Below, piece by piece: positions 8,961-17,348 of a DNA stretch of 64,000 bases. Each line of letters starts with the position of its first letter. Position 1 is the first letter of the stretch. The DNA lies in NCBI GenBank assembly GCA_963663135.2, contig CAXXRM010000002.1:434001-498000 (forward strand), read 5' to 3'. Under the pieces are notes generated by a model. It did no database searches. It had not been told where the DNA came from and worked only from the letters and a program-made list of their open reading frames with translations. Made by a program: the position numbers and the translations under genes. Source of the stretch: Io17-Chloro-G2 sp963663135. GTDB lineage: Bacteria; Chloroflexota; Dehalococcoidia; Lucifugimonadales; UBA3495.

Positions 8961-10259
8961 TCAATCCAATGCCCGCACGTCCTTGAACCTGACCAGGGAT
9001 ATCAGGCTGAGGACGGCGGAGGTTGCCCCAACCGCCACCAGAGCGGTGTTAATGTCCACTTGGTCGGCGACGTAACCGATGGCTACCGCCGCCAACGGTA
9101 TCAACCCCGATTCGTAATTCCAGACGCTGGAGACCCGTCCCCTCAGGTTGTCGGACACCAGTGACTGGATCAATATGTTGTTGCTGACCACGGAGTGAGT
9201 CTGGGACAGTCCCATGAACACCATTAGAGGCAAGGACAGCCAGACCCAATGGGATAGCCCCAAGACCAAGATTACCGTGGAACCTGAGAGCAGGGCCAGC
9301 ATCGTCACCAGGCCTTTCCTGGTAACAAACCCCCAGGTGGCCACGAGAACCGTCGTGGCCAAGCCGCCGCAGCCCATCAGGGCAATCATGAAGGTGCCCG
9401 TCCCAACGCCGGCGCCCAGGGCGTCTTGCGTATACACCGGCATCAAGAGGACCAGGGGCATGAACACGGTGGTCCGCAGGAAATTCAGCAACGTCAACCG
9501 GCGGAGGGGAGAACTGGTCACTATGTACTTGATCCCGTCCTTGAGGTTGGTGAATGCTGAGACTCGCTGGGCGGTGGAGGCCTCGCGGAAGGGGGTCTTC
9601 ATTGGGAGCAGCAGCAACGCCATCCCCAAATAGAGCGCCGCCTCAAAGAAGAAATTCCACTTGAAGCCGACCGTGCTGATGAGGAGCCCGCCCACCAGCG
9701 GACCCAGCAGCCGCATGATGTTGACGCCCATGGCGTTTAGCGCAAGGGCGTTGGCTAAATCCGACCTGGGGACCGTGTTTGCTACCAGGGCGTGGCGGAC
9801 CGGCTGTTGAATGGCGTGGGCCGCTCCCGACAGCAGCATGTAAGAGTAGGCATGCCAGACCTGCACCCAATCTCCAGCGATGAGGACGGCAAACCCAACG
9901 GCCAAGACAACCTGGGCCGCGTGGGAGGTGATGGCGATCATTCGCCGGTCTATCCGGTCAGCGAGGACGCCGGCCCAGGGACCCAGGGCCAGAACGGGGA
10001 GAGACCTGATGCCGGCCACGGCAACCGAGTGCAACGCCGAGCCTTCGCTGATAGAAAGCACCAGCCATCCCACGGTGAAGAGCTGGAGCCACTGGGCGCC
10101 GTTGGCCGATATGTTGCCGGCGAAGAGGAACCTGTAGTTTCGATTGTCGCGTAGGGAGTCAAAGGTGCGGAGGCCGCCCCTGGTTGATCTTCTGGCCGTA
10201 ACGGCGGGGGCGGGAGCACTCTCTGCGGGGGCGTCTTGCGCCGATTGTTGTTCTGCCAA
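8961..10259 (-). CDS. Major facilitator superfamily transporter (EntS/MFS_3-like)
   Basis: 432 aa with about 12 hydrophobic segments arranged as two six-helix halves. The cytoplasmic loop GVLADRIDRRMIA after the second helix of the N-terminal half is the MFS signature loop. The N-terminal half contains NRNYRFLFAGNISANGAQWL, a form typical of the MFS_3 group that includes the enterobactin exporter EntS and many drug/metabolite exporters. An Ala/Pro-rich cytoplasmic N-terminus of ~25 residues precedes the first helix. Located in the inner membrane; substrate cannot be told from sequence. Single gene, transcribed towards the helicase. Confidence 0.85.
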   Translation of the reverse strand: MAEQQSAQDAPAESAPAPAVTARRSTRGGLRTFDSLRDNRNYRFLFAGNISANGAQWLQLFTVGWLVLSISEGSALHSVAVAGIRSLPVLALGPWAGVLADRIDRRMIAITSHAAQVVLAVGFAVLIAGDWVQVWHAYSYMLLSGAAHAIQQPVRHALVANTVPRSDLANALALNAMGVNIMRLLGPLVGGLLISTVGFKWNFFFEAALYLGMALLLLPMKTPFREASTAQRVSAFTNLKDGIKYIVTSSPLRRLTLLNFLRTTVFMPLVLLMPVYTQDALGAGVGTGTFMIALMGCGGLATTVLVATWGFVTRKGLVTMLALLSGSTVILVLGLSHWVWLSLPLMVFMGLSQTHSVVSNNILIQSLVSDNLRGRVSSVWNYESGLIPLAAVAIGYVADQVDINTALVAVGATSAVLSLISLVRFKDVRALD

Positions 10260-10479
10260 AACCTGTGTCTAAATGACCTCGTTACCGGATTTCCATAAGA
10301 CTACCGCCAAGGCCCAGGAACGGGCGGCTTCGGCAAAGCTCCCCGGAGGGTAACCGGTGGCTGGCCGAAAAAATGCGAACCCATCTTGGACTAGGGGATC
10401 TGAATCCGGGAATCCCCGGCCAAAATGGGTTCCAGCATGGTCTGCCCGCGTTTGCTGGGTATGAAGTTAACGCCGCGCG

Positions 10480-11058
10480 CTAATTGTCGGAGGCGTAAAC
10501 CTCAGCCTTGTTGGTGGCGGGGTCGTACCGGTGGCGGAGCATGCCGCTCAGCTTCCGCCCCTCCAGCCGGATAACCAGCGCCCGGTCTTCCGCGACACAC
10601 CGGGTGTTGTGAATCTCTCCCGGCAGGAAGAACGCAATGTCCCCGGCGCCTTGGGTCCAGCTCTCCAGGGGCTTTATTTCCGGGGAAGTCCGGTCGGTTT
10701 CGGGGTAAGACCAACGCCATTTGGTTTGTTCGATCGCCCCGCTGTAAACACCGTACACCACCCAGGTTGTGCCGTGGTCGTGGGGCAGATTGTCCTGACC
10801 TGGGCGCTGGATTCCGCACATCAGGAGGAATCCGCCGTCGGGGTGCCCGTACTCTTCATCCTGGTGAAGGTCGACCCGCCCGAAACCTCCCTCCGCCGGC
10901 AGGTTCAGCTTTTCCTGCAGCCAACCGGGCTCGGCCAACAGGGTTGTCATGTGGCGGGCGATCTGTTGGGCCTGGGTCCGAGGGTCCTTGGTGGACGCAA
11001 AAACCGTTCTTGCGTCGTCGACGAATGCCTCCATGGTGTAAGCCTTAGTCTGCGTCAT
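10480..11058 (-). CDS. Cupin protein related to cysteine dioxygenase
   Basis: 192 aa, one cupin beta-barrel. The metal-binding region reads LPHDHGTTWVVYGVYSGAIE, giving two histidines of the usual iron site (HxH), and a third comes from the second motif FFLPGEIHNTRCVAEDRALV. This arrangement is that of the cysteine dioxygenase/3-mercaptopropionate dioxygenase branch, which oxidises a thiol to a sulfinate with Fe(II) and O2. The substrate here is not established, because the cysteine dioxygenase substrate-binding arginines cannot be checked by eye. GTGAGTC with GAGG just upstream sets the ATG at 11058. Monocistronic, with repeat-rich intergenic DNA upstream. Confidence 0.75.
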   Translation of the reverse strand: MTQTKAYTMEAFVDDARTVFASTKDPRTQAQQIARHMTTLLAEPGWLQEKLNLPAEGGFGRVDLHQDEEYGHPDGGFLLMCGIQRPGQDNLPHDHGTTWVVYGVYSGAIEQTKWRWSYPETDRTSPEIKPLESWTQGAGDIAFFLPGEIHNTRCVAEDRALVIRLEGRKLSGMLRHRYDPATNKAEVYASDN

Positions 11059-11251
11059 GACTCACCTCGGTAGGTTTGATTTGAGGGGTTGGGGCGACGC
11101 AAACGCAGCCCCAAGGGGTCAACCGTTAGTATAACGCCATCAGGCGTCAAAACAAGGAGTTCAGCCAAGGGGCCGGGACAATTGCATTCTGACGTAACCG
11201 GCGAATCTTGTATGCCTAGGGATTTCTGATCGCGTTTTTTCAGACCGGCCC

Positions 11252-11288
11252 ACGTCCCGCCATTCTCGCCGCAACGGGAATCAAGAAA
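11252..11288 (-). repeat. Interspersed repeat, inverted copy
   Basis: Read on the minus strand it contains TTGATTCCCGTTGCGGCGAG followed by AATGGCGGGACG, matching the direct copies at 11340 and 19130. Confidence 0.6.
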
Positions 11289-11339
11289 ACGCATATAAGA
11301 AGCTGGATTACCCGGTTGGACCGTCCTTGTCGCCGGAAA

Positions 11340-11418
11340 GTTCCTGCATTCCCCTACCAGGCCGAATGACGGAAAGGGCTCTGGATTCCCGCTGCGGCGA
11401 GAATGACGGGAGCGGGGG
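11340..11418 (+). repeat. Interspersed repeat, extended direct copy
   Basis: An ~80-base copy. It matches 19113-19190 beyond the core: GTTCCTGCATT, then GAATGACGGAAAGGGCTCTGG, then the core ATTCCCGCTGCGGCGAGAATG ending in ACGGGAGCGGGG. The length of shared sequence suggests a defined repeat unit rather than a simple hairpin. Confidence 0.6.
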
Positions 11419-11479
11419 ATACCCCGAGAACCGCCAGCATTCCATGGCACTTCAAACACCCCGCTGCCAGGCGGCAACG

Positions 11480-13222
11480 TCAAGTTTGGCGGTAGCGGTT
11501 GACGATGGGCAGGCGGCGGTCCTTGCCGAACGCCCGGGGCGTGATTTTCACGCCCGGAGGAGACTGCCGGCGCTTGTACTCGTTGCGGTCGGCGTAGCTA
11601 ATTACCTGGGCTACGATTGCAGGGTCAAACCCCATTGCCACCATTTCTTCGTAGCTGCTGTCCTGCTCCACGTAGGCTTTCACCACCGGGTCCAGCAGGT
11701 CGTAGGTTGGTAGAGTGTCCTGGTCCAACTGGTCCTCTTTTAGTTCGGCGCTGGGTGGCTTGTTGATAATGGCTTGCGGAATCACCGGGTGAGGCTTGCC
11801 CTGCTGGTTGCGCCACTCGCAAAGCTCGTAGACCAGGGTCTTGGGCACGTCCTTGATGACTGCAAAACCCCCGGCCATGTCGCCGTACAGCGTGGCGTAG
11901 CCCATGGCCATTTCGCTCTTATTGCCGGTGGTCAGCACCATCCAACCGAATTTGTTGGAGATGGTCATCAAAATGTTGCCCCGGATACGCGCCTGAACGT
12001 TTTCTTCAGCCGTGTTGGGTTGGGTGTCCCGGAAGTAGGGTTCCAGCATGTCGGCGAAGGCGACGTGGGCGGGTCCGATAGGCACCACCCAGAGGTCGAT
12101 GTCGAGGGCGCGGGCCAACTCCTGGGCGTCGGTTATGCTTCCTTCAGATGAGTACCTGGAAGGCATGGAGACGCCAACCACGTTTTTGTGGCCAAGGGCA
12201 TCGGCGGCGATGGCGGCGGTCAGGGCCGAGTCGATCCCGCCGGAAAGGCCTACCAACACCTTTTGGAACCCGGACTTGGTCAGGTAATCGTGGGTTCCCA
12301 CCACCAGGGCCTGGTACACTTCTTCCACCGGTCCCGGCGGGTCTATGGCCGCGTCGACCGGCAGCGCTGGGGGCGCTTCGCTCGCTGGTGGAGAAACATG
12401 GACTATCTTGCACTCGCCGATTTCCTTCAAAATGGCGGTGTTTTCCTTCCGGGTCCGGGGGGCCCTCAGCCGGGTCCGCAGCACAGACTCAATGTCCAGG
12501 TCGGCCAGGATCAAGTCTTCCTGAAAGGCGGGTCCTCGTTTTACCAGGTCCCCGGCGCTGTCGTAGATCAGGCTGGCGCCGTCGAAAACCAACTCGTCCT
12601 GGCCGCCAACCGCGTTAAGGTAGGCGACGAACAACTCGTTGTCGGCGGCGCGGGTGGCGATCATGCTTTCCCGCTGGAACCGTTTCCCCGCATGGAAGGG
12701 GGAGCCGTTGATGTTGACAATGACTTCGGCCCCGGCGTCCCGTTGCACTGCAATGGGGCCCACGGAGTACCAAACGTCTTCGCAAATCCCTACTCCGACC
12801 TTTACGCCATTGATGGTGTAAACGGGACAGGTGCTGCCCCGCATGAAATAGCGGTCTTCGTCGAATACCCCGTAGTTGGGTAGGTACATCTTTTGGTAGA
12901 TGTCCACCAACTTCCCGTCATACCCCAGGGCAGCGGCATTGGCGGTATCCGGGTCCAAACTGACGAATCCCACTAGAACAGCGATTCCCTGGGACGCGGC
13001 AGCCACCCGTTCCATGGCGGCCAGGTTGTCCTTGAGGAATGCGGGCCGGAGGACCAGGTCTTCGGGGGGGTAGCCGGTGATGGCCAGTTCCGGGAAAGCG
13101 ACAAGATCGGCATGGGCCTGCCGGGCCCGGTCCAGGTAGTCCAAAATCTTGGCGGTGTTGCCCGGAATGTCACCTACGGTGGTGTTGATTTGAGCCAGGG
13201 CCAGGCGAAAAGAACGCGGCAT
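11480..13222 (-). CDS. nadE: Glutamine-dependent NAD+ synthetase
   Basis: 580 aa, two domains. The N-terminal nitrilase-fold glutaminase carries the catalytic triad: Glu in FPELAITGYPPEDL, Lys in YQKMYLPNYGVFDE and Cys in VGICEDVWYS. The C-terminal ATP-pyrophosphatase domain carries the P-loop LVGLSGGIDSALT, TTGNKSE and the C-terminal KRRQSPPG stretch. It adenylates nicotinate adenine dinucleotide and amidates it with ammonia channelled from glutamine, the last step of NAD+ synthesis. Length is normal for the family. The start at 13222 follows AAGGAG by about 11 bases; a good promoter lies just upstream (13248-13277). It is transcribed alone. Confidence 0.95.
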   Translation of the reverse strand: MPRSFRLALAQINTTVGDIPGNTAKILDYLDRARQAHADLVAFPELAITGYPPEDLVLRPAFLKDNLAAMERVAAASQGIAVLVGFVSLDPDTANAAALGYDGKLVDIYQKMYLPNYGVFDEDRYFMRGSTCPVYTINGVKVGVGICEDVWYSVGPIAVQRDAGAEVIVNINGSPFHAGKRFQRESMIATRAADNELFVAYLNAVGGQDELVFDGASLIYDSAGDLVKRGPAFQEDLILADLDIESVLRTRLRAPRTRKENTAILKEIGECKIVHVSPPASEAPPALPVDAAIDPPGPVEEVYQALVVGTHDYLTKSGFQKVLVGLSGGIDSALTAAIAADALGHKNVVGVSMPSRYSSEGSITDAQELARALDIDLWVVPIGPAHVAFADMLEPYFRDTQPNTAEENVQARIRGNILMTISNKFGWMVLTTGNKSEMAMGYATLYGDMAGGFAVIKDVPKTLVYELCEWRNQQGKPHPVIPQAIINKPPSAELKEDQLDQDTLPTYDLLDPVVKAYVEQDSSYEEMVAMGFDPAIVAQVISYADRNEYKRRQSPPGVKITPRAFGKDRRLPIVNRYRQT

Positions 13223-13247
13223 GAGTCCTCAAAAGCTCCTTTGTGGC

Positions 13248-13277
13248 AGTATACATAGTGGCGTCGTGGCGCGCCAA
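13248..13277 (-). promoter_or_regulatory. Sigma-70-type promoter for nadE
   Basis: On the minus strand, TTGGCG (13277-13272), an 18-base spacer and TATACT (13253-13248) precede the nadE start by about 25 bases. Confidence 0.55.
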
Positions 13278-13424
13278 TTGTTTTGCCCCGGCTTGAGTGC
13301 AGGATTGTACCAACCGCCAAGCAGCGCAGATCCTCGGGGGTCTCTGAGTTGCCCCGGTTCCAGGCGCCGGCCCGGCCGCCAACAGCAGGCTGAAATCGGT
13401 CCGCTGTCCGGGTTCTGGGACTTC

Positions 13425-13453
13425 TTGTTGGCGTCTATGCCCCATGCTACTAT
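13425..13453 (+). promoter_or_regulatory. Sigma-70-type promoter for the HpaB-family gene
   Basis: TTGTTG at 13425-13430 and TACTAT at 13448-13453 are separated by exactly 17 bases. The expected transcript start, near 13460, lies ~44 bases ahead of the ATG at 13504. Confidence 0.5.
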
Positions 13454-13503
13454 TGCTCGGAATTGGCGGAACCGGCAGTTGGCCGCCGCCCAGGAGAACG
13501 AGA

Positions 13504-14997
13504 ATGGCCTTGCGGACCGGCGCCCAATTCCTGATGGGACTCCAGGACGGGCGGGAAATCTGGTTGGAAGGGGAGTGCGTGGCCAACGTGGTCACCCACC
13601 CAAAATTAGCCCGCATGGCGGCGACCCTGGCTGGCGTCTACGACCTGCAGCACAGGGCCGAAAACCAGGAGCACATGAGCTTCAAGTCCCCTTCCAGCGG
13701 CCAACCGGCGCCATTGTCCTACATCATCCCCCAGTCCCAAGAGGACTTGCTGCTGCGTCGGAAGGCTTTGGAAATCGTGGCCGCTGATTCCTTCGGGATG
13801 CTGGGACGGACGCCGGATTACGTAAATATCCAACTTACATCGATGCGCCAGATGGCGGGGTTGTACGGCCGCAACAACCCCCGCTACGGGGACAACCTGG
13901 TCCAGTACCACGAATACGTGCGAGAGCGGGACCTTTGCCTGACCCACGCCTTTGGGCATCCCCAGGTTAACCGGGGGTTGGCGGTCAGCGAGTTGGCCGA
14001 TAAGTACACCGCGATGGGCGTGGTGGACACCACCAATGATGGAGTCATTGTACGGGGCGCCAAGCAGTTGGCGACGCTGGCGCCGTTTTCCGATGAAATT
14101 TTCTGTCCCGTGTACCGGCCCTTGAATACCGATTCCGAGGATGAAAGAAAGTACTGCGTGGGTTTCTCGATCCCCGTAAACACGCCCGGGTTGAAATTTA
14201 TATGCCGGCAGTCCCACGACTTTGGCGAGTCGCTGTATGACTACCCCCTGTCCGGCCGCTACGACGAAATGGACGCCCTTGCCGTGTTTGAGGACGTGCT
14301 GATTCCCTGGGACCGGGTCTTCCAGTTTGAGGATATGGAACTGGCGAACCTTGCCCTGCAGGCCGTTCCCATGTGGCGCCAGTACATGCAGCAGGTAGCG
14401 GTGAAGAACATCGCCAAGCTGGAGTTCATCCTGGGCATCACTCACCGCATCGCTTTGGGCATTGGCATAGATGTTTTCAGCCACGTGCAGGAGAAAATAG
14501 CGGAAATAGTCGACATTCTGGAGACGGTGCGCTCTTATATGAGGGCTGCTGAGGCCGACGCCGCATTCCATGAAGTGAACGGGGAAGTGAACGGGCTTAA
14601 AGGGGAAAAGATAGAAGGCGATGGTATTTGGCCCGCTCCCGAGCCCTGGATTGCGATGCGGAATTGGTACCCGGACGCCTACGTGCGGGTTATCTGGATA
14701 GTGGAGCAGTTGGCGGCGGGTGGCCTGATGCTGACGCCCACCGAACAGGACGTCCACGGCGAGTTGGCCAAGGAGATCGGCAAATTCTACAGCGGCGCCA
14801 ACCTGGATGCCTCCGAAAGGATTGCACTCTTTCGATTGGCGTGGGATCTGACGGGCACGCAATTCGGGTCCAGGCAAACCCTGTACGAAAGATTCTTCAA
14901 CGGCGACGTAGTCCGGCTGCGGCAGCGCCGGTTCGCCACCTACGATTACACCAGGGCCACCAAGGCAGTGGACACTTTTCTGGCCCGAGACCGGTAG
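13504..14997 (+). CDS. 4-hydroxyphenylacetate 3-hydroxylase (HpaB) family flavin-dependent oxygenase
   Basis: 497 aa, a full-length member of the HpaB/PvcC two-component monooxygenase family, which shares the acyl-CoA dehydrogenase fold and uses reduced FAD supplied by a separate reductase. Characteristic stretches are TGAQFLMGLQDGREIWLEGE near the N-terminus, RTPDYVNIQLTS, RERDLCLTHAFGHPQVNR, the central DTTNDGVIVRGAKQLATLAP and VFEDVLIPWDRVFQ. The family also contains 4-hydroxybutyryl-CoA dehydratase, but the iron-sulfur cysteine pattern of that enzyme is not evident. The ATG at 13504 follows GGAG. No HpaC reductase is nearby, so the partner and exact aromatic substrate are unknown. Confidence 0.88.
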   Translation: MALRTGAQFLMGLQDGREIWLEGECVANVVTHPKLARMAATLAGVYDLQHRAENQEHMSFKSPSSGQPAPLSYIIPQSQEDLLLRRKALEIVAADSFGMLGRTPDYVNIQLTSMRQMAGLYGRNNPRYGDNLVQYHEYVRERDLCLTHAFGHPQVNRGLAVSELADKYTAMGVVDTTNDGVIVRGAKQLATLAPFSDEIFCPVYRPLNTDSEDERKYCVGFSIPVNTPGLKFICRQSHDFGESLYDYPLSGRYDEMDALAVFEDVLIPWDRVFQFEDMELANLALQAVPMWRQYMQQVAVKNIAKLEFILGITHRIALGIGIDVFSHVQEKIAEIVDILETVRSYMRAAEADAAFHEVNGEVNGLKGEKIEGDGIWPAPEPWIAMRNWYPDAYVRVIWIVEQLAAGGLMLTPTEQDVHGELAKEIGKFYSGANLDASERIALFRLAWDLTGTQFGSRQTLYERFFNGDVVRLRQRRFATYDYTRATKAVDTFLARDR

Positions 14998-15004
14998 AAA
15001 TACT

Positions 15005-15042
15005 CGCCCGCCGTCCCGTTCTAGCTACGGAGCGGGCGTTTT
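15005..15042. terminator. Convergent hairpin terminator after the HpaB-family gene
   Basis: CGCCCGC (15005-15011) pairs with GCGGGCG (15032-15038), followed on the plus strand by TTTT. It sits 8 bases after the HpaB-family stop and overlaps the 3' end of the convergent methyltransferase gene. Confidence 0.6.
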
Positions 15043-15660
15043 GCGGCCGACCACGACGAATAAAGGGTCGCCGGGCGGGCTCTGCTCGGGATTGACCAGG
15101 CCGGAGTGGAAGTCTTGGAGGTTGCCCGCCGCCCGCATGTAGGATTCCACCAGCTCGATGTGCTGTTGGTCATTCCCCATGCGCCAGATGCGTACCGCCT
15201 TGGTGGGAAACATGCGGTTGGAAAATGATACGATGAACACCCCGCCGGGTTTGAGGACCCGGCTCACCTGCTCGAAGGTCTCCACCGGACGCGTCAGATA
15301 TTGCGCCGAAACGGTTATCACCACCGCGTCAAAGGAGTCGTCCGGGAAGGGTAGGTTGGGGTCCTGGTTCACGTCGTGGACAACATGGTCGTCAAGGTCG
15401 GGGTTCTCACGCATCTCCACCGCATTCATCCCCAGCCCAACCAGGCGGGTCTTGGCGTGGCCGCTGGGCCAGTGGGACCGCCAACTACTCATAAGGTCGA
15501 GGACGACCGAGTCTGGGAGTATCAAGTCCCGGAAAAGCTGGGACACGGCGTCGATGGCAGAATCGTCGATGTGGACGACCAGCCTGGGCACGGTATAGAA
15601 AAGGCCGTCGTCGCTTTCGTCTTCTCGTTGGAACGCGTCTGCCGGATATGGTGGTTGCGT
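15025..15660 (-). CDS. Class I SAM-dependent methyltransferase, apparent ACG start
   Basis: A small methyltransferase of the type-11 group. The SAM-binding strand is VVLDLMSSWRSHW, followed by LVGLGMNAVEM, the acidic/adenine region and LPFPDDSFDAVVITVSAQYL, then VSRVLKPGGVFIVSFSNRMF. The first conventional start is GTG at 15591 (188 aa). The frame stays open upstream and reads YPADAFQREDESDDGLFYTV, which looks like the usual N-terminus of this family. A perfect AAGGAGG (15673-15667) sits six bases before an in-frame ACG at 15660, with no ATG, GTG or TTG between that ACG and 15591. I therefore place the start at the ACG (211 aa), with GTG 15591 as the fallback. Substrate unknown. Confidence 0.7.
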   Translation of the reverse strand, partial: TQPPYPADAFQREDESDDGLFYTVPRLVVHIDDSAIDAVSQLFRDLILPDSVVLDLMSSWRSHWPSGHAKTRLVGLGMNAVEMRENPDLDDHVVHDVNQDPNLPFPDDSFDAVVITVSAQYLTRPVETFEQVSRVLKPGGVFIVSFSNRMFPTKAVRIWRMGNDQQHIELVESYMRAAGNLQDFHSGLVNPEQSPPGDPLFVVVGRKTPAP

Positions 15661-15778
15661 GGGGCGCCTCCTTGGGCGTTGCCGATTTCTGTTGGGTGAT
15701 GACCGGGCGGTCCGACAAATTGTACCATGCCCCCTGTCGCCCTCGGGTCAACCACTGGATATATTGTGAGGTCCAGCC

Positions 15779-16885
15779 ATGGCGCAGCCACAGCAAACGC
15801 GGGAAACGCACCCATATTTCATGCACGACGCCATCCTGGACCAGCCGCGGGCCGTAGGGCAGATGCTGGACACCCAAGGAAATTCCGTCCGGCAAGCGGC
15901 TCAGTCCCTGGCCGACAAGCGGCGGATTTACCTTGTGGGGATCGGCACTTCGTGGCACGCGGCTCTGATAGCGGAGCATTGGTTTCGGCGTTTCGCCCAA
16001 GGGTCGCCGGAGGTCCAGGCTTGGCATTCCTTCGAGTTTTACTCCTATCCGCCTGCCCTGAGCCCGGAAGACGCGGTGATTGTCATCAGCCATCGGGGCA
16101 CCAAGACCTACTCGTTCCTGGCGTTGGAATTAGCCAAATCGTGCGGCGCTTTTACGTTGGCGATTACTTCGACCAATCCGGGACCGCGGATCCGGGTTGC
16201 CGACCTGGAGATAAACACCGTGGAGCAGGAACGCTCGGCCGCCTTCACCGTGAGTTACACCTCTGCCCTGACGGTGCTGGCGATGATTGCGGCGAATCTC
16301 GGCGGGAGCAGCTCCAATGGCCCCGACGCGGCAACGCTGCAGGCCCGGTTGCGGGACGTGCCGGGACAGATTTCCCAAGTGCTGGCGAAAGAGGGGGAAA
16401 TACGGGAAGCCGCCGAGCGGTTTCAAGGTGCGAGTAGATTTTTGACCGTCGCCTGGGGGCCCAACACCGCGAACGCCTACGAGGCGGCGCTGAAAATGAA
16501 GGAGACCAGCGCGGTGGATTGCGAGGGGCTGCAAACGGAGCAGATTCTCCACGGCCCGTTTTGCTCGGTCAATCAGGACTGCCTGGTAACGCTGGTTGCG
16601 CCGCCGGGGCCGGGATATCAGCGGTCGTTGGACATTGCCAGGGCCAGCAACGCCGTAGGGGCGCCGGTGTGGGCGTTGGTGCAGCAGGGAGACGACCAGT
16701 TGTCGGCGGAGGCTGGCAATGCCTTTGAGCTTCCCGAGATGCCGGAGTTGTGGAGTCCACTGGTGTATGTTGCGCCGATTCAGCTGTTCACCTATCACCT
16801 GGCTTTGGCCCGAAACGCCCACCCCGATCTGTTCCAGCAAAACAACTCCAGGCAAGCGGCCGCACGGCGTGAGTACAATCTTTAG
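15779..16885 (+). CDS. Double SIS-domain protein (GlmS-isomerase-like / AgaS-like)
   Basis: 368 aa with two sugar-isomerase (SIS) domains in tandem, as in the isomerase half of glucosamine-6-phosphate synthase but without the glutaminase half. SIS 1 has YLVGIGTSWHAALIAEHWF, VIVISHRGTKTYS and LAITSTNPG. SIS 2 contains FLTVAWGPNTANAYEAALKM, and the conserved loop LQTEQILHGPF, typical of phosphosugar-binding GlmS relatives. The likely role is isomerisation or deamination of an amino-sugar phosphate, or binding of one. The start at ATG 15779 has only a weak GTGAGG upstream. The gene for a small CMD-like protein follows 55 bases downstream and may be co-transcribed. Confidence 0.8.
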   Translation: MAQPQQTRETHPYFMHDAILDQPRAVGQMLDTQGNSVRQAAQSLADKRRIYLVGIGTSWHAALIAEHWFRRFAQGSPEVQAWHSFEFYSYPPALSPEDAVIVISHRGTKTYSFLALELAKSCGAFTLAITSTNPGPRIRVADLEINTVEQERSAAFTVSYTSALTVLAMIAANLGGSSSNGPDAATLQARLRDVPGQISQVLAKEGEIREAAERFQGASRFLTVAWGPNTANAYEAALKMKETSAVDCEGLQTEQILHGPFCSVNQDCLVTLVAPPGPGYQRSLDIARASNAVGAPVWALVQQGDDQLSAEAGNAFELPEMPELWSPLVYVAPIQLFTYHLALARNAHPDLFQQNNSRQAAARREYNL

Positions 16886-16940
16886 GTTGGCGCGCTCTAG
16901 ATTGGCGGGGCAAATAGACAGGAAATAACCAGGGGGAATC

Positions 16941-17315
16941 ATGTCCACCGATGAAGCTAAGGATTTTTTGCAACGGACCCAGCAGAACCGGGGATACACC
17001 CTGGAAATGCACCGGATCATGGCGGAAGCCGACCTGGAATGGGCGGAAAAGTATCACCAATTCATCGAGGCAACCTACACCGGCCAGCGCCTGTTGGACC
17101 GGAAAACCAAGGAGTTGCTTCAGATAGTGGTAGAAGCGGCGCTCCGAGCGGACGTGGAGCAGATACAGGCTCACGTGAGGGTTGCGCTGCAGGAAGGGGC
17201 TTCCCCACGGGAGATATTGGAAGCGCTGCAGGCGGTTATTGCCCCGATGGGAGCGTTGGCCTTCCGGCGCGGCCTCCAAGCCTGGTCGGCGGAGACCGGA
17301 ATCGGCGCTCCCTAG
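16941..17315 (+). CDS. Small carboxymuconolactone decarboxylase (CMD)-like protein without the redox cysteines
   Basis: 124 aa, all-helical. The segment FIEATYTGQRLLDRKTKELL followed by QIVVEAALRADVEQIQAHV and ALQEGASPREILEAL matches the CMD/AhpD-like fold. Peroxidase-type members (AhpD) use a CxxC pair in the helix corresponding to AALRADVEQ; this protein has no cysteine there, so thiol peroxidase activity is unlikely. AGGGGG upstream of ATG 16941 serves as the ribosome-binding site. Function unknown; possibly linked with the preceding SIS-domain protein. Confidence 0.75.
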   Translation: MSTDEAKDFLQRTQQNRGYTLEMHRIMAEADLEWAEKYHQFIEATYTGQRLLDRKTKELLQIVVEAALRADVEQIQAHVRVALQEGASPREILEALQAVIAPMGALAFRRGLQAWSAETGIGAP

Positions 17316-17348
17316 CTGCGGCGACACGCTTAGAGGACGCCGGATTTC

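Larger units (their letters stand above)
11059..11479. other. Repeat-bearing intergenic region
   Basis: 421 bases without a credible gene, lying between the cupin gene and the 3' end of nadE. It contains two copies of the interspersed repeat in opposite orientations (11252-11288 and 11340-11418), with ~50 bases between them. Confidence 0.6.

Noticed and set aside
13223..13424. Riboswitch or attenuator between nadE and the HpaB-family gene
   Set aside because: The divergent space has two plain promoters and no recognisable leader structure.
13606..14877. Long antisense frame (423 codons) within the HpaB-family gene
   Set aside because: It is the mirror of a conserved gene; the His/Val/Gly-rich product is typical of antisense translation.
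15485..16093. 200-residue minus frame overlapping the methyltransferase/SIS region
   Set aside because: Arg/Pro-rich sequence without domain similarity, overlapping two supported genes on other frames.
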